This document shows, piece by piece, positions 24,533-33,050 of a DNA stretch of 41,408 bases. The DNA lies in NCBI GenBank assembly GCA_030019445.1, contig JASEEU010000011.1, forward strand, positions 1-41,408, read 5' to 3'. The notes under the pieces are model-generated. The model worked only from the letters and a program-made list of their open reading frames with translations, made no database searches and was not told the origin of the DNA. How positions within the stretch are numbered: the first letter of the stretch is position 1; every line of letters begins with the position of its first letter. Source of the DNA: Anaerosomatales bacterium. GTDB lineage: Bacteria; Actinomycetota; Coriobacteriia; Anaerosomatales; Anaerosomataceae. Made by a program: the position numbers and the translations under genes.

Positions 24533-24752
24533 GGTGCATCACTCCCCGGTATGACCGGACAGGCGGCACGCCGCCTCTCTATCATTGCCCATCGGCTCGA
24601 AGGGGCCCCGACTCAAGCCCTTCGTGACGGGTGGAACGCTTCCATGCTGAGAAACGCCGACCGCCTGTCGGAAGATACGCCCTGCCGTGACATCGCGCAC
24701 GGCCGCCGTGACGGCCGTCACCGATACAATCCGGTGTCAGCAAGGAGGCACC
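24533..24752. promoter_or_regulatory. Divergent intergenic region with hairpin-rich leader
   Basis: This 220-base gap separates two divergent genes. On the minus strand, ahead of the secreted protein, lie the stems TGGAA/TTCCA (24632-24644), CGAAGGG/CCCTTCG (24598-24624), AGGCGGC/GCCGCCT (24561-24576) and CCGGT/ACCGG (24546-24558). The last overlaps the ribosome binding site. I could not match it to a riboswitch class I know. On the plus strand TACAAT (24724-24729) is a possible -10 for the rightward gene. Confidence 0.4.
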
Positions 24753-25316
24753 GTGAGAGTCACCACCACCATCGAACAGCTGAAGAGCCACTACGCCGAG
24801 TCCACCGACCTGTTCAAGACCGTGCTCAACGCGCGCTCGCCGTTCGAGGCGAGCCTTGCGCTCGACATCCTCCGTGAGACCGTGCCCGAGCGGGTCCTGG
24901 TCGCGACGGTCAACCTGCGCGAGGCGTTGGGCGCGCTTCCCGAGTACCCCACGAGCATGGTGGTCGACGAGGTCACGCTCGCGCGCGTGGCCGGACTGCG
25001 CAAGGACCGGATGACGTGGCGCAAGGACCTCGACAACGCGTCGCTCGTCATCACCACCGGCGGGAACTTCTGCTTCGACCTCATCATCGACACCGGCGAG
25101 GAGAACCTGTTCTGGTCCGCTATCCCGCGGGGTGCCGACATGATCAACCCCGCCGTGCTCGACGAGCTCATGGAGCGACCGGGACTGCTCGCCGCGGTCG
25201 TGGAGCTCGTCGGGGACATGGGCCTGTCCTTCAACCCGAGGATGCACCTGTCGCTCGAGGACTGGAACCTCGACCACGCACAGGACCTGGTCGAGGACCT
25301 CAAGTCGCTCTTCTGA
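24753..25316 (+). CDS. Conserved-looking cytosolic protein of unknown function
   Basis: A 187-residue soluble protein that I do not recognise. It is rich in Leu, Asp and Glu and looks alpha/beta: an N-terminal helical part (TTIEQLKSHYAESTDLFKTVLNARSPFEASLALDILRE), then short strands with LVITTGGNFCFDLIIDTGEENLFWSAIPRGADMI, then helices. It has a single Cys, no signal peptide and no membrane segment. The GTG at 24753 has AAGGAGG four bases upstream. It has its own short transcript, ending eight bases from a convergent reductase gene. Confidence 0.7.
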   Translation: MRVTTTIEQLKSHYAESTDLFKTVLNARSPFEASLALDILRETVPERVLVATVNLREALGALPEYPTSMVVDEVTLARVAGLRKDRMTWRKDLDNASLVITTGGNFCFDLIIDTGEENLFWSAIPRGADMINPAVLDELMERPGLLAAVVELVGDMGLSFNPRMHLSLEDWNLDHAQDLVEDLKSLF

Positions 25317-25323
25317 GCGCGCG

Positions 25324-25899
25324 TCAGGCGTGCAGCTTGCCGAGCAGCCACGCCATGTTGCCGCCAAGAGAGGCCATCGTGCGCATCGCCTCATCGTCGT
25401 CCGCGACGGCACCCTTCTCCCCCGCGACGCCCATGTTCCAGTACGACGCGCCGGGGACGATCATCTCGCTGATGAAGAAGAGGTGGTTGATCGTGTCGAA
25501 CGCATGCACCGCGCCCGCCCGCCGGTGCACGATGACCGCCGCGCCCACCTTGCGTCGCAGCATGCCGTCGTTGGCGCGCCCCACGTAGCCGGTGCGGTCG
25601 ATGAGCGCCTTGGCTTCGGCCGTCACGTCGGCGAAGTAGACGGGCGAGCCGATGATGACGCCATCGGCCGCGTCGATCCTGGCGATGCACTCGTTGCCGA
25701 AGTCCGAACGCCCGTGACACTGCCGGTCCATCGTCTCCCGGCACTTGAGGCATGCCGTGCAGCCCTGCACCCGCTTGCCCGCCAGCTGCACGAGCTCGGT
25801 CTCGATACCCGCCGCGCGGATCTCCCGGAGCGCTCGCTCCAGCATGAGGGCTGTGTTGCCGTCCTTGCGTGCGCTGCAGTTGAATGCGACGACCTTCAT
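25324..25899 (-). CDS. Flavodoxin-fold NADPH-dependent FMN reductase family protein
   Basis: A 191-residue flavoprotein. The FMN phosphate loop is FNCSARKDGNTALML (about 7-21); the second flavin region GVIIGSPVYFADVTAEAKALIDRTGYV (about 79-105) is typical of iron-sulfur flavoprotein/NADPH-dependent FMN reductases. The Cys segment CTACLKCRETMDRQC (about 47-61) resembles the compact cluster motif of iron-sulfur flavoproteins, so it may hold a 4Fe-4S cluster. The role is probably low-potential redox or oxidative-stress reduction. It is first of its strand unit; nicotinamidase lies upstream, 24 bases away on the same strand. Confidence 0.8.
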   Translation of the reverse strand: MKVVAFNCSARKDGNTALMLERALREIRAAGIETELVQLAGKRVQGCTACLKCRETMDRQCHGRSDFGNECIARIDAADGVIIGSPVYFADVTAEAKALIDRTGYVGRANDGMLRRKVGAAVIVHRRAGAVHAFDTINHLFFISEMIVPGASYWNMGVAGEKGAVADDDEAMRTMASLGGNMAWLLGKLHA

Positions 25900-25923
25900 C
25901 CGATCTCCTCCTCGATGATCCTG

Positions 25924-26538
25924 TCAGCCCACATCCGCGCTCTCGACGATCCGCGCGCCCGCGGCGTGCATCTCCTCGAGCGCTCGTTCGCCGTCCCCCG
26001 CCTCCAGGTCGACGGCGCGGCAGCCGTCTTCGACCACGGTCACGCCATAGCCGAGGCCGATCGCGTCGAGCACCGTGGCGCGCACGCAGTAGTCCGTGGC
26101 CAGGCCGAGCACGACGACCTCGTCCACGCCCCGCTCGCGCAGGTACGCGTCGAGTCCGGTCTCGGAACGACGGTCGTTGTCGAAGAAGCCCGAGTACGAA
26201 TCCACCGCGGGGTCGGTCCCCTTGCGGATGACGTGGTCGATCCCACCGACATCGAGCGCCGAGTGGAAAGACGCTCCGGGAAGGCCCTGGACGCAGTGGT
26301 CGGGCCAGAGCACCTGCTCGATGCCCCCGAGGTCGATCACCTCGCCCGGCGCTGCGCCCTCGTGGTTCGACGCGAAGCTGCCGTGATCTGCCGGGTGCCA
26401 GTCCTGCGTGGCGACGACCAGCCCGAAGCGGGGCATGAGCGCGTTCGCCACCGGGACCACGGCGTCGCCGTCAGCGACCGGCAGCGCCCCGAACGGCATG
26501 AAATCGTTCTGTACGTCGACGAGCACGAGCGCACGCAT
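25924..26538 (-). CDS. pncA: Nicotinamidase
   Basis: A 204-residue isochorismatase-fold amidase converting nicotinamide to nicotinate for NAD salvage. The catalytic triad is visible: Asp8 (LVDVQNDF), Lys105 (IRKGTD) and Cys150 (LATDYCV). Metal ligands Asp46, His48 and His52 lie in TQDWHPADHGSF. Length and spacing are as in PncA. It lies 34 bases downstream of the nicotinate phosphoribosyltransferase gene on the same strand, so the two salvage steps are probably co-transcribed. Confidence 0.93.
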   Translation of the reverse strand: MRALVLVDVQNDFMPFGALPVADGDAVVPVANALMPRFGLVVATQDWHPADHGSFASNHEGAAPGEVIDLGGIEQVLWPDHCVQGLPGASFHSALDVGGIDHVIRKGTDPAVDSYSGFFDNDRRSETGLDAYLRERGVDEVVVLGLATDYCVRATVLDAIGLGYGVTVVEDGCRAVDLEAGDGERALEEMHAAGARIVESADVG

Positions 26539-26572
26539 CGCGCAGCTCCCTCCCTCGGCGGTCTCCTCCTAC

Positions 26573-28060
26573 TTACCCTTCGGTCCCGGCGTCGGTCTCG
26601 GCGATCCCGCGCGCCTCGAGGATGAGGCGCGTCCGCAGCTCATAGAGGCGTCGCTCGACGCCGACGGGGTACCGGTGCGGGTTCAAGAACCGCTGGTGCG
26701 ACTCGTCCAGCGCGGCGAGCTGGGCTGCGACGCGAGCCCGCACCTCGGGAAGCGCCGGGGGCCGGTAGACGGGCTCGCCACCCTCGATGACGGGGACGAG
26801 CAGCTCCACCGCGTCATCTTCACCGCAGAACGACTTGCGCTTGGTGGCATCGGCAGGGTCGATCATCACGCAGTCGGCGCCGGGGGGATCCATCTCGTTG
26901 TACACCATGTCTCCCACCATCACGCCGTCGCGCGTGAAGCGCCTGACCCGGAGCAGGCCGGGCATCGTGACCTTGGCGGTCTGTTCGGACACCTTGATGC
27001 GCGGTCGCCACTCCTCACCCGGCTCGCGGATGGCCGAGAGCTTGTAGATGCCGCCGAGCGCCGGCTGGCCGTCAGCCGTCACGAGCCGCGTGCCGACGCC
27101 CCAAAGGTCGACCGGCGCGCCCTGGTCCTTGAGCGAGCGGATGGTGTGCTCGTCCAGCTCGTTGCTCGCGACGATCTTCGCGTCGGGCAGCCCCTCCTCA
27201 TCGAGGATCTCCCGGGTGCGCTTGGCGAGCCACGCGAGGTCGCCCGAGTCGATGCGGACGCCGATCATCGTGTGTCCGCGCGCCGCGAGCTCGCGACCCA
27301 CCCGCGCCGCGTTCCGCACGCCCTCGAGCGTGTCGTACGTGTCCACGAGCAGCGTCACGTTGTTCGGCATCGCGTCCGCGTATGCCTCGAACGCCGCCAT
27401 CTCGCTGTCGAACGCCATCACCCACGAGTGGGCGTGCGTGCCGACCGCTGGGATGCCGAAGTCCCTGGCGGCGAGCGTGTTGGACGTCCCGGCGCACCCG
27501 CCCACGAACGCTGCGCGGCTCGCCGACATGCCGCCGTCCGGGCCCTGCGCGCGACGCAGCCCGAACTCGACGACCGGATCGCCCTCGGCGGCGATACAGA
27601 CGCGTGCCGCCTTGGTGGCGACGAGCGTCTGGAAGTTGATGATGTTGAGCAGCGGCGTCTCGACGAGCTGGCACTGCGCGATGGGACCGATGACCCGCAT
27701 GAGCGGCTCGTGGGCGAAGACGACGGTCCCCTCAGGGACCGCGTCCACGTCCAGGTCGAACCGCATCTCCTTCAACCAGTCACAGAAGCCGTCCTCGAAC
27801 AGCGGCTTGCCGTCGTTGCCGGTCTGCTCGGCCAGGTACGCGCACTCCTCGTCGGAGAAGCGCAGGTCCCGGAGATACTCCATGGCCTGCTCCAGCCCGC
27901 ATGCGACCGCGAAGCCGCCTTCGAACGGGTTCGAGCGGAAGGACAGGTGGAAGCAGGCGCGGGTCTCGGCCAGTCCCGCCTTCCAGTAGCCGTAGGCCAT
28001 CGTGATCTGGTAGAGGTCGGTCAGCAGGGGCGAGGTGATGAACCCCGAGTGTCTGGGCAT
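26573..28060 (-). CDS. pncB: Nicotinate phosphoribosyltransferase
   Basis: A 495-residue enzyme making nicotinate mononucleotide from nicotinate and PRPP. Family features are [18 protein letters not shown] at the N-terminus, [23 protein letters not shown] near 170, [11 protein letters not shown] with the conserved histidine, [24 protein letters not shown], and [24 protein letters not shown]. The length fits the longer bacterial group. The ATG at 28060 has GGAGGG six bases upstream. It is followed by pncA, giving both steps from nicotinamide to NaMN. Confidence 0.93.
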   Translation of the reverse strand: MPRHSGFITSPLLTDLYQITMAYGYWKAGLAETRACFHLSFRSNPFEGGFAVACGLEQAMEYLRDLRFSDEECAYLAEQTGNDGKPLFEDGFCDWLKEMRFDLDVDAVPEGTVVFAHEPLMRVIGPIAQCQLVETPLLNIINFQTLVATKAARVCIAAEGDPVVEFGLRRAQGPDGGMSASRAAFVGGCAGTSNTLAARDFGIPAVGTHAHSWVMAFDSEMAAFEAYADAMPNNVTLLVDTYDTLEGVRNAARVGRELAARGHTMIGVRIDSGDLAWLAKRTREILDEEGLPDAKIVASNELDEHTIRSLKDQGAPVDLWGVGTRLVTADGQPALGGIYKLSAIREPGEEWRPRIKVSEQTAKVTMPGLLRVRRFTRDGVMVGDMVYNEMDPPGADCVMIDPADATKRKSFCGEDDAVELLVPVIEGGEPVYRPPALPEVRARVAAQLAALDESHQRFLNPHRYPVGVERRLYELRTRLILEARGIAETDAGTEG

Positions 28061-28179
28061 GGCATTCCCTCCGTCGATCCTATGACGGTACCGCATCGAC
28101 CCTCCTTGCGTCTGTATACACGCCCGTGCGCATTGCCTATCCTGGTGCAGTTCCCATCCCGTTCCGCCGAGGATCCGCC

Positions 28180-29436
28180 ATGGCACCCCGTCGAGACATA
28201 GCGCGCCTCGTCGCCGCCCGATTCATCTCCCGTGCCGGGAGCGAGGCGGCGTTCTTCGTCGGCGTCTGGGGCAAGGCGGCCTACGAGCTGCACGCCACCG
28301 CGGGCGAGCTCGCGATCCTGATGTTCGTGCTGAGCGTGAGCATGATGCTCGGCAGCACCATCTCGGGCGTGTTGATCGACCGCCACGGCCCGCGACGCGT
28401 GCTCGTGTTCGCCGAGATCGTGTTCGTCATCGCCGCCATCGCCGTCATGCTCGCCGACAGCCTGCCGGTGCTCGCCGTGCTCGTCTCGGTGTGGGCACTC
28501 GTCGGCTCGCCGGTCGTCACCGCGGGGGCGAGCTTCGCGCCGTACCTCGCGCGCGACGAGCAGCAGCTTGCGAAGGTGAACTCGCTCGTGGAGGGCGGCG
28601 GCTCGCTCGCGTTCGCCGTCGGTCCCGCCGTGGGCGCCCTCATCGTCACGTACGCGCACGTGAACTGGGTGTTCGTCATCGACGCCGTCACGTCGCTCGT
28701 CGCCGCCATCCTCGTGAGCCGCATCTCCCTGCAGCCGCCGGTCCGACAGGCGACCGAGGCGAGCCCGTTCGCAGAGTTCAGGGACGGCGTTCGCACCGCG
28801 TACCGGCTGCGTCCCGTGCGCTACTACCTGCTCCTCGGTACCGTCGCGTGGCTGTCGTTCGGCGCGTTCGGCTCGCTCGAGCCGCTGTTCTTCCGCGACG
28901 TCGTCGGGACCGGCATCGAGACGCTCGGCTGGATGAACTCGCTCTTCGGTCTCGGCTTCATCGTGGGTGCCGCCACCCTGCCGCGGCTGCCCGGTCGCAT
29001 CGTGAGCGCCCGGGGGCTCGCCGCGATGATCACGCTCGTGGGTCTCGGCACCGTGCTCTACGTCGGCTCGACCGACCTGCGCATCATCGGTGCCGGGGCT
29101 TTCGTGTGGGCGTTCGTCATCGGCATCACCGAGCCGCTGTTGCGCACGCTCATGCATCGCGACTCGCCGCGTGCCGCGATCGGCCGCGTGATGGGCACCG
29201 CCGAGGTGCACCGCCGCGCCGGAGAGCTCATCCCGCTCGCGTTCGCGCCGACGCTCGCGACCCTCATCGGCGTGCAGCCGGCGCTCATCGGGTTCGGTGT
29301 GGTCGCCTCGCTGCTCGCGGTCGGCTCAGCGTTCGAGGCCCGTGCGATCGACCGCCGCATGGGCGAGCGCGACATCACGCCGGCGGACATCGAGGCGGTG
29401 CCGCTCGTCGACGAGCCCATCTCGCCGACACCCTGA
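28180..29436 (+). CDS. MFS transporter
   Basis: A 418-residue major facilitator with about 12 hydrophobic segments. The signature between helices 2 and 3 is [18 protein letters not shown]. The fold resembles the MFS_3/EntS-like efflux group. The ATG at 28180 has GAGGAT six bases upstream. It is divergent from pncB and precedes the rrf2-isc cluster without an obvious link. The substrate is unknown. Confidence 0.83.
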   Translation: MAPRRDIARLVAARFISRAGSEAAFFVGVWGKAAYELHATAGELAILMFVLSVSMMLGSTISGVLIDRHGPRRVLVFAEIVFVIAAIAVMLADSLPVLAVLVSVWALVGSPVVTAGASFAPYLARDEQQLAKVNSLVEGGGSLAFAVGPAVGALIVTYAHVNWVFVIDAVTSLVAAILVSRISLQPPVRQATEASPFAEFRDGVRTAYRLRPVRYYLLLGTVAWLSFGAFGSLEPLFFRDVVGTGIETLGWMNSLFGLGFIVGAATLPRLPGRIVSARGLAAMITLVGLGTVLYVGSTDLRIIGAGAFVWAFVIGITEPLLRTLMHRDSPRAAIGRVMGTAEVHRRAGELIPLAFAPTLATLIGVQPALIGFGVVASLLAVGSAFEARAIDRRMGERDITPADIEAVPLVDEPISPTP

Positions 29437-29446
29437 GCGCAGCCGC

Positions 29447-29475
29447 TTGACAGCGTCGCCATCGCGGAGTAGCGT
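29447..29475 (+). promoter_or_regulatory. Promoter of the rrf2-iscS-iscU operon
   Basis: A perfect -35 TTGACA (29447-29452) and a -10-like TAGCGT (29470-29475) are separated by 17 bases. Transcription should start around 29482, inside the inverted repeat that follows. Confidence 0.65.
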
Positions 29476-29481
29476 CACGAT

Positions 29482-29505
29482 AATCCTGACTTTGCTAGTA
29501 GGATT
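29482..29505. promoter_or_regulatory. Candidate Rrf2/IscR-type operator
   Basis: AATCCT (29482-29487) and AGGATT (29500-29505) form an inverted repeat, with further partial symmetry inside (GACT and TAGT). It lies just after the -10, at the expected start of transcription of the rrf2-isc operon. This is where a self-repressing IscR-like protein would bind; the spacing resembles IscR type 1 sites. Confidence 0.6.
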
Positions 29506-29520
29506 TAGGAGCGACACGCG

Positions 29521-29952
29521 ATGCGCATGACCGCACGCAGCGAATACGGGGTGCTCGCACTCATCGAGCTGGCCGCCCGCCAGGACGGCGAGCCGGTGAG
29601 CGCCCGCGAGCTCGCCGAGGCGCGCGGGATCCCGCTCCCCTTCCTCGAGCAGCTGCTTGTCGCGCTGCGGAGAGCGGGCATCGTGAACTCGACGCGCGGC
29701 GCGCGCGGTGGTTTCACGCTCGCACGGCCTGCCGAGCAGATCACGGTCCTCGATGCCGTCGAGGCGCTCGAGGGACCCGTGGAGGCCTCGGTCTGCGACA
29801 CCTCGGCCGACTGCCCGCACGAGAACCGGTGCGCCGCCGCGGGCGTCTGGCGTGAGCTCACCTCCGCGCTGAGCGGCGTGCTCTCCGGGTATGACCTGCA
29901 GCGGCTCGCCGAGCGCCAGCGCGCCCTCGACGCAACCGAGACGAAAGGATAG
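29521..29952 (+). CDS. Rrf2-family Fe-S-sensing regulator (IscR-like)
   Basis: A 143-residue Rrf2 regulator. The winged helix is at about 1-65 (MRMTARSEYGVLALIELAAR, LPFLEQLLVALRRAGIVNSTRGARGGFTLAR). Three cysteines, CDTSADCPHENRC (about 92-104), match the cluster ligands of IscR/RsrR-type proteins, so it probably senses Fe-S status. It is followed by iscS and iscU, and an inverted repeat lies in its own promoter. Feedback repression of cluster assembly is the likely circuit. Confidence 0.88.
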   Translation: MRMTARSEYGVLALIELAARQDGEPVSARELAEARGIPLPFLEQLLVALRRAGIVNSTRGARGGFTLARPAEQITVLDAVEALEGPVEASVCDTSADCPHENRCAAAGVWRELTSALSGVLSGYDLQRLAERQRALDATETKG

Positions 29953-29965
29953 GCGAACACCCGAG

Positions 29966-31156
29966 ATGACCCGCGAGACCGTCTACCTCGACTATGCCGC
30001 CACCACGCCGACCGACCAGCGCGTGGTCGACGCGATGCTCCCGTTCTTCACGCAGCGCTACGGCAACCCCAACAGCCTCTACGAGCTCGGTCGTGACGCG
30101 CACGGCGCGCTCGAGCAGGCGCGCGCGGCGGTGGCCGCTTCCATCAACGCGAGCCAGCCCGGCGAGGTGATCTTCACAGCCGGCGGCACGGAGTCCGACA
30201 ACGCCGCGCTGATCGGCCTCGCTACCGCCCGCGGCCGCGATCGCGGGCACGTTATCGTCTCGGCGTTCGAGCACCACGCCGTGCTCGAGCCCGCACACTG
30301 GCTCGGCAAGCACGGCTTCGAGGTGACCGAGCTGCAGCCGCGCACCGACGGGGTGATCCATCCGGAGGACCTCGAGGCGGCGATGCGTGACGACACCGTG
30401 CTCGTCTCGGTCATGCACGGCAACAACGAGATCGGCTCGATCCAGCCGATCGCCGCGCTCGCTGAGATCGCGCACGCGCGCGGCGCGCTCATGCATACCG
30501 ACGCCGCGCAGACGCTCGGCAAGGTCGACCTCGACGTGCGGGCGCTCGGCGTGGACGCCGCGTCCTTCTCGGGCCACAAGATCTACGGCCCCAAAGGGGT
30601 CGGCGCGCTCTACCTCAAGCAGCGCACGCCGTTCGCGCCCTACCTGATGGGCGGCGGGCAGGAGTCCAAGCGGCGCAGCGGCACGCAGAACGTGCCGGGC
30701 GCGGTGGGATTCGCCGAGGCGCTGCGCATCATGGATGAGGAGCGTCCGACCGAGGCGCCGCGCCTGGCGGCGCTCCGCGACCGGCTCATCGAGGGGATGC
30801 TCGGCCGCCTCGAGCACACCTCGCTCAACGCCGCCGAGGCGTCAGAGCGGCTCCCCAACATCGCCAACTTCATCATCAAGGGCGTCGAGGGCGAGGCGAT
30901 GCTGCTCCACCTCGACGCGCAGGGCTTCGCGGTCTCCACCGGCTCGGCCTGCTCGTCGGGGTCGCTCAAGGCGAGCCACGTGCTGCTGTCGATCGGCTGC
31001 CCGCAGGAGTTCGCACACGGCTCGCTCCGCGTGAGCGTCGGCCGTCACACCACCACCGAAGACATCGACCGTTTCATCGACGCGCTCGTCCCCATCGTCG
31101 GGCGGCTGCGGTCCATGAACCCGCTCTACGAGCGCATGGTCGGAACCGAAGGCTAG
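29966..31156 (+). CDS. iscS: Cysteine desulfurase (IscS/NifS type)
   Basis: A 396-residue PLP enzyme that moves sulfur from cysteine to the scaffold protein. It opens with VYLDYAATTPTDQRVVDAML, binds PLP through the Lys in SFSGHKIYGPKGVGALYLK (about 204), and has the catalytic Cys loop STGSACSSGSLKASHVL (about 325-341), which is long and group I-like. The frame is open upstream, but the homology starts at this ATG, 14 bases after the rrf2 stop. The ribosome site is poor (GGATAGG at some distance), so translation may be coupled to rrf2. It lies ten bases ahead of iscU. Confidence 0.92.
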   Translation: MTRETVYLDYAATTPTDQRVVDAMLPFFTQRYGNPNSLYELGRDAHGALEQARAAVAASINASQPGEVIFTAGGTESDNAALIGLATARGRDRGHVIVSAFEHHAVLEPAHWLGKHGFEVTELQPRTDGVIHPEDLEAAMRDDTVLVSVMHGNNEIGSIQPIAALAEIAHARGALMHTDAAQTLGKVDLDVRALGVDAASFSGHKIYGPKGVGALYLKQRTPFAPYLMGGGQESKRRSGTQNVPGAVGFAEALRIMDEERPTEAPRLAALRDRLIEGMLGRLEHTSLNAAEASERLPNIANFIIKGVEGEAMLLHLDAQGFAVSTGSACSSGSLKASHVLLSIGCPQEFAHGSLRVSVGRHTTTEDIDRFIDALVPIVGRLRSMNPLYERMVGTEG

Positions 31157-31166
31157 GAGACCAGCG

Positions 31167-31607
31167 ATGATCTATTCCGAGAAGGTCATGGACCACTTCG
31201 CCAACCCGCGCAACGTCGGCGTCATCGAGGACGCGGACGGCGTGGGAGAGGTCGGCAACCCCGTGTGCGGCGACGTCATGAAGATCACCATCACCGTCGA
31301 TGACGACCGCATCGACGACATCAAGTTCCAGACGCTCGGCTGCGGCGCGGCTATCGCGACGTCCTCGATCGTGACCGAGATGGCAAAGGGCATGACGCTC
31401 GAGCAGGCCGTCGACATCACCAAGAAGGACGTCGCCGACGCCCTTGGCGGACTGCCGCCCGCCAAGATGCACTGCTCGATCCTCGCCACCGACGGGCTCA
31501 AGAAAGCCGTCGACGACTACCTCGTGCGCAATGGGCGCGAGCCGATCGCCGGTCCGATCGCGCACGATGACCCGGACTTCGATCCGCACGAGGAGGCCGA
31601 GGAGTAA
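31167..31607 (+). CDS. iscU: Fe-S cluster scaffold protein IscU/NifU N-terminal type
   Basis: A 146-residue scaffold on which 2Fe-2S and 4Fe-4S clusters are built. The three ligands Cys34 (NPVCGD), Cys59 (LGCGAAIA) and Cys103 (KMHCSILA) are present, with Asp36 and His102. The C-terminal tail is acidic (DPDFDPHEEAEE) and there is no NifU thioredoxin-like domain. It follows iscS closely. No hscA, hscB or fdx lies nearby, as is usual for the simple two-gene systems of anaerobes. Confidence 0.92.
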   Translation: MIYSEKVMDHFANPRNVGVIEDADGVGEVGNPVCGDVMKITITVDDDRIDDIKFQTLGCGAAIATSSIVTEMAKGMTLEQAVDITKKDVADALGGLPPAKMHCSILATDGLKKAVDDYLVRNGREPIAGPIAHDDPDFDPHEEAEE

Positions 31608-31613
31608 CGCTCC

Positions 31614-31919
31614 TCACTTCTCGGCGGTCTGGATCATCTCCTCCACTTCTTCGCGACCCTCGTCATAGAAGCGCTGCTCGTCGGGGGCGAGCTCGTGCAG
31701 CAGGCGCAGGAACTCGCCCGCGTGCACCCGCTCCTCGTCGGCGATGTCCACGAGCACTTCCCGGGCGAGCTCGTGATCGGTGGACTCGGCCAGCTGCATG
31801 TAGAGCTGGATCGCCTCGTACTCGGCGGCCACCATGAAGCGGATGGCGCGCACCAGCTCCTCGTGAGTGAGCATGCGCGACGCGGCCAGCCCGGAGAACG
31901 CGGCACCGAATTCGGGCAT
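31614..31919 (-). CDS. Small ferritin-like diiron protein
   Basis: A 101-residue protein of the ferritin-like/rubrerythrin group. Two helices carry the diiron motifs: MVAAEYEAIQLYMQLAE (Glu, about 33) and IADEERVHAGEFLRLLHEL (ExxH, about 62-65). It is half the length of a four-helix ferritin, so it must dimerise. This fits the short ferritin-like proteins related to the N-terminal domain of archaeal encapsulins. No encapsulin gene is adjacent. It may store iron or reduce peroxide. It converges on iscU with seven bases between. Confidence 0.8.
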   Translation of the reverse strand: MPEFGAAFSGLAASRMLTHEELVRAIRFMVAAEYEAIQLYMQLAESTDHELAREVLVDIADEERVHAGEFLRLLHELAPDEQRFYDEGREEVEEMIQTAEK

Positions 31920-31950
31920 CTTCCTCTCCCTTCTTCAGTCGGCACTGTCG

Positions 31951-31968
31951 GGTGAGTACGTACCCACC
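31951..31968. promoter_or_regulatory. Near-palindrome between the ferritin-like gene and cysK
   Basis: GGTG-a-GTACGTAC-c-CACC is an 18-base inverted repeat with one mismatched pair. It lies 31 bases upstream of the ferritin-like start, in the divergent gap with cysK. It could be an operator for either gene. No regulator is assigned. Confidence 0.4.
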
Positions 31969-32024
31969 TCGTGGCTGCAACGGCTGTGCGCATTAATCTC
32001 ATGCTTTTACTGCGCTTACCCCCC

Positions 32025-32053
32025 TTGCCCGTGCGGCGGGTCGGGCGTAGGCT
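32025..32053 (+). promoter_or_regulatory. Candidate promoter of cysK
   Basis: TTGCCC (32025-32030) and TAGGCT (32048-32053) are 17 bases apart and about 38 bases ahead of the cysK ATG. The match is moderate, but the geometry is right. Confidence 0.45.
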
Positions 32054-32090
32054 CGATACCGTACCGCGCAGCGACGAGAAGGAGCCCCTC

Positions 32091-33050
32091 ATGGCACCGT
32101 TCGATACGACCGTCACCGACACCATCGGCGCGACGCCTGCCGTCCGTCTGCGGCGGGTCGTGCCCGACGGCGCCTCAGACGTCGTCATCAAGCTCGAGTC
32201 CCGCAACCCCGGCGGCTCGGTCAAGGACCGGATCGGCCGGGGCATGATCGACGACGCCGAGGCTCGCGGCCTCATCGAGCCCGGGCGCAGCACTATCGTA
32301 GAGCCGACGTCGGGCAACACCGGCATCGCGCTGGCGATGATCGGCGCCGCGCGCGGCTATCGCGTCGTCCTGACGATGCCGGAGAGCATGTCGCTCGAGC
32401 GCCGCAAGCTGCTCGCGGCGTACGGCGCCGAGCTCGTCCTCACGCCGCGGGCCGACGGCATGCGTGGTGCGGTCGAGGAGGCCGAACGCATCGCCGGAGA
32501 CTCCCGGGACGCGTTCATCCCCGGGCAGTTCGAGAACCCCGCCAACCCGCGCTCGCACTACGAGACGACGGGACCCGAGATCGTCTCCCTGCTCCAGGGC
32601 AGGCCGGTCGGCGCGTTCGTCGCCGGCGTGGGGACCGGCGGCACCGTCACCGGTGTCGGCCGCTACCTGCGCGACCACGGCTCGGGCGCCCGTATCGTCG
32701 CGGTCGAGCCCGCCGAGTCCCCGATAATCTCCCAGCGTCTCGCCGGGGAGACCCTCACCCCCGCCGGCCACGCGATCCAGGGTATCGGCGCCAACTTCAT
32801 CCCGGCCGTGCTCGACCTGTCCATCCTGGACGAGGTCCAGCACGTCACCGGCGAGGAGGCGATCGCCATGTCCCGCCGACTGGCCGCCGAGGAGGGCCTG
32901 CTCGTCGGCATCTCGTCCGGCGCCAACGTCGTCGCGGCGCTCCGCCTTGCCGCACTGCCGGAGTTGGCGGGCACCACCGTCGTCACGGTGGCGCCGTCCA
33001 CGGGCGAGCGCTATCTCACCACGCCGCTCTGGGAAGGCTACGGCGAGTAG
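32091..33050 (+). CDS. cysK: Cysteine synthase (O-acetylserine sulfhydrylase)
   Basis: A 319-residue fold-type II PLP enzyme making cysteine from O-acetylserine and sulfide. PLP Lys is in NPGGSVKDRIG (about 44-48). TSGNTGIALAMIGAARGY, GTGGTVTGVGRYLRD and GISSGANVVAALRLA are the substrate and phosphate loops. The ATG at 32091 has AAGGAG six bases upstream. Its stop codon is followed at once by the ATG of a second Rrf2 regulator. Cysteine made here feeds the isc genes nearby. Confidence 0.92.
   Translation: MAPFDTTVTDTIGATPAVRLRRVVPDGASDVVIKLESRNPGGSVKDRIGRGMIDDAEARGLIEPGRSTIVEPTSGNTGIALAMIGAARGYRVVLTMPESMSLERRKLLAAYGAELVLTPRADGMRGAVEEAERIAGDSRDAFIPGQFENPANPRSHYETTGPEIVSLLQGRPVGAFVAGVGTGGTVTGVGRYLRDHGSGARIVAVEPAESPIISQRLAGETLTPAGHAIQGIGANFIPAVLDLSILDEVQHVTGEEAIAMSRRLAAEEGLLVGISSGANVVAALRLAALPELAGTTVVTVAPSTGERYLTTPLWEGYGE

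Noticed and set aside
24533-24752. Cyclic di-GMP, cobalamin or TPP riboswitch
   Set aside because: The conserved blocks of these classes are absent; only generic hairpins are seen.
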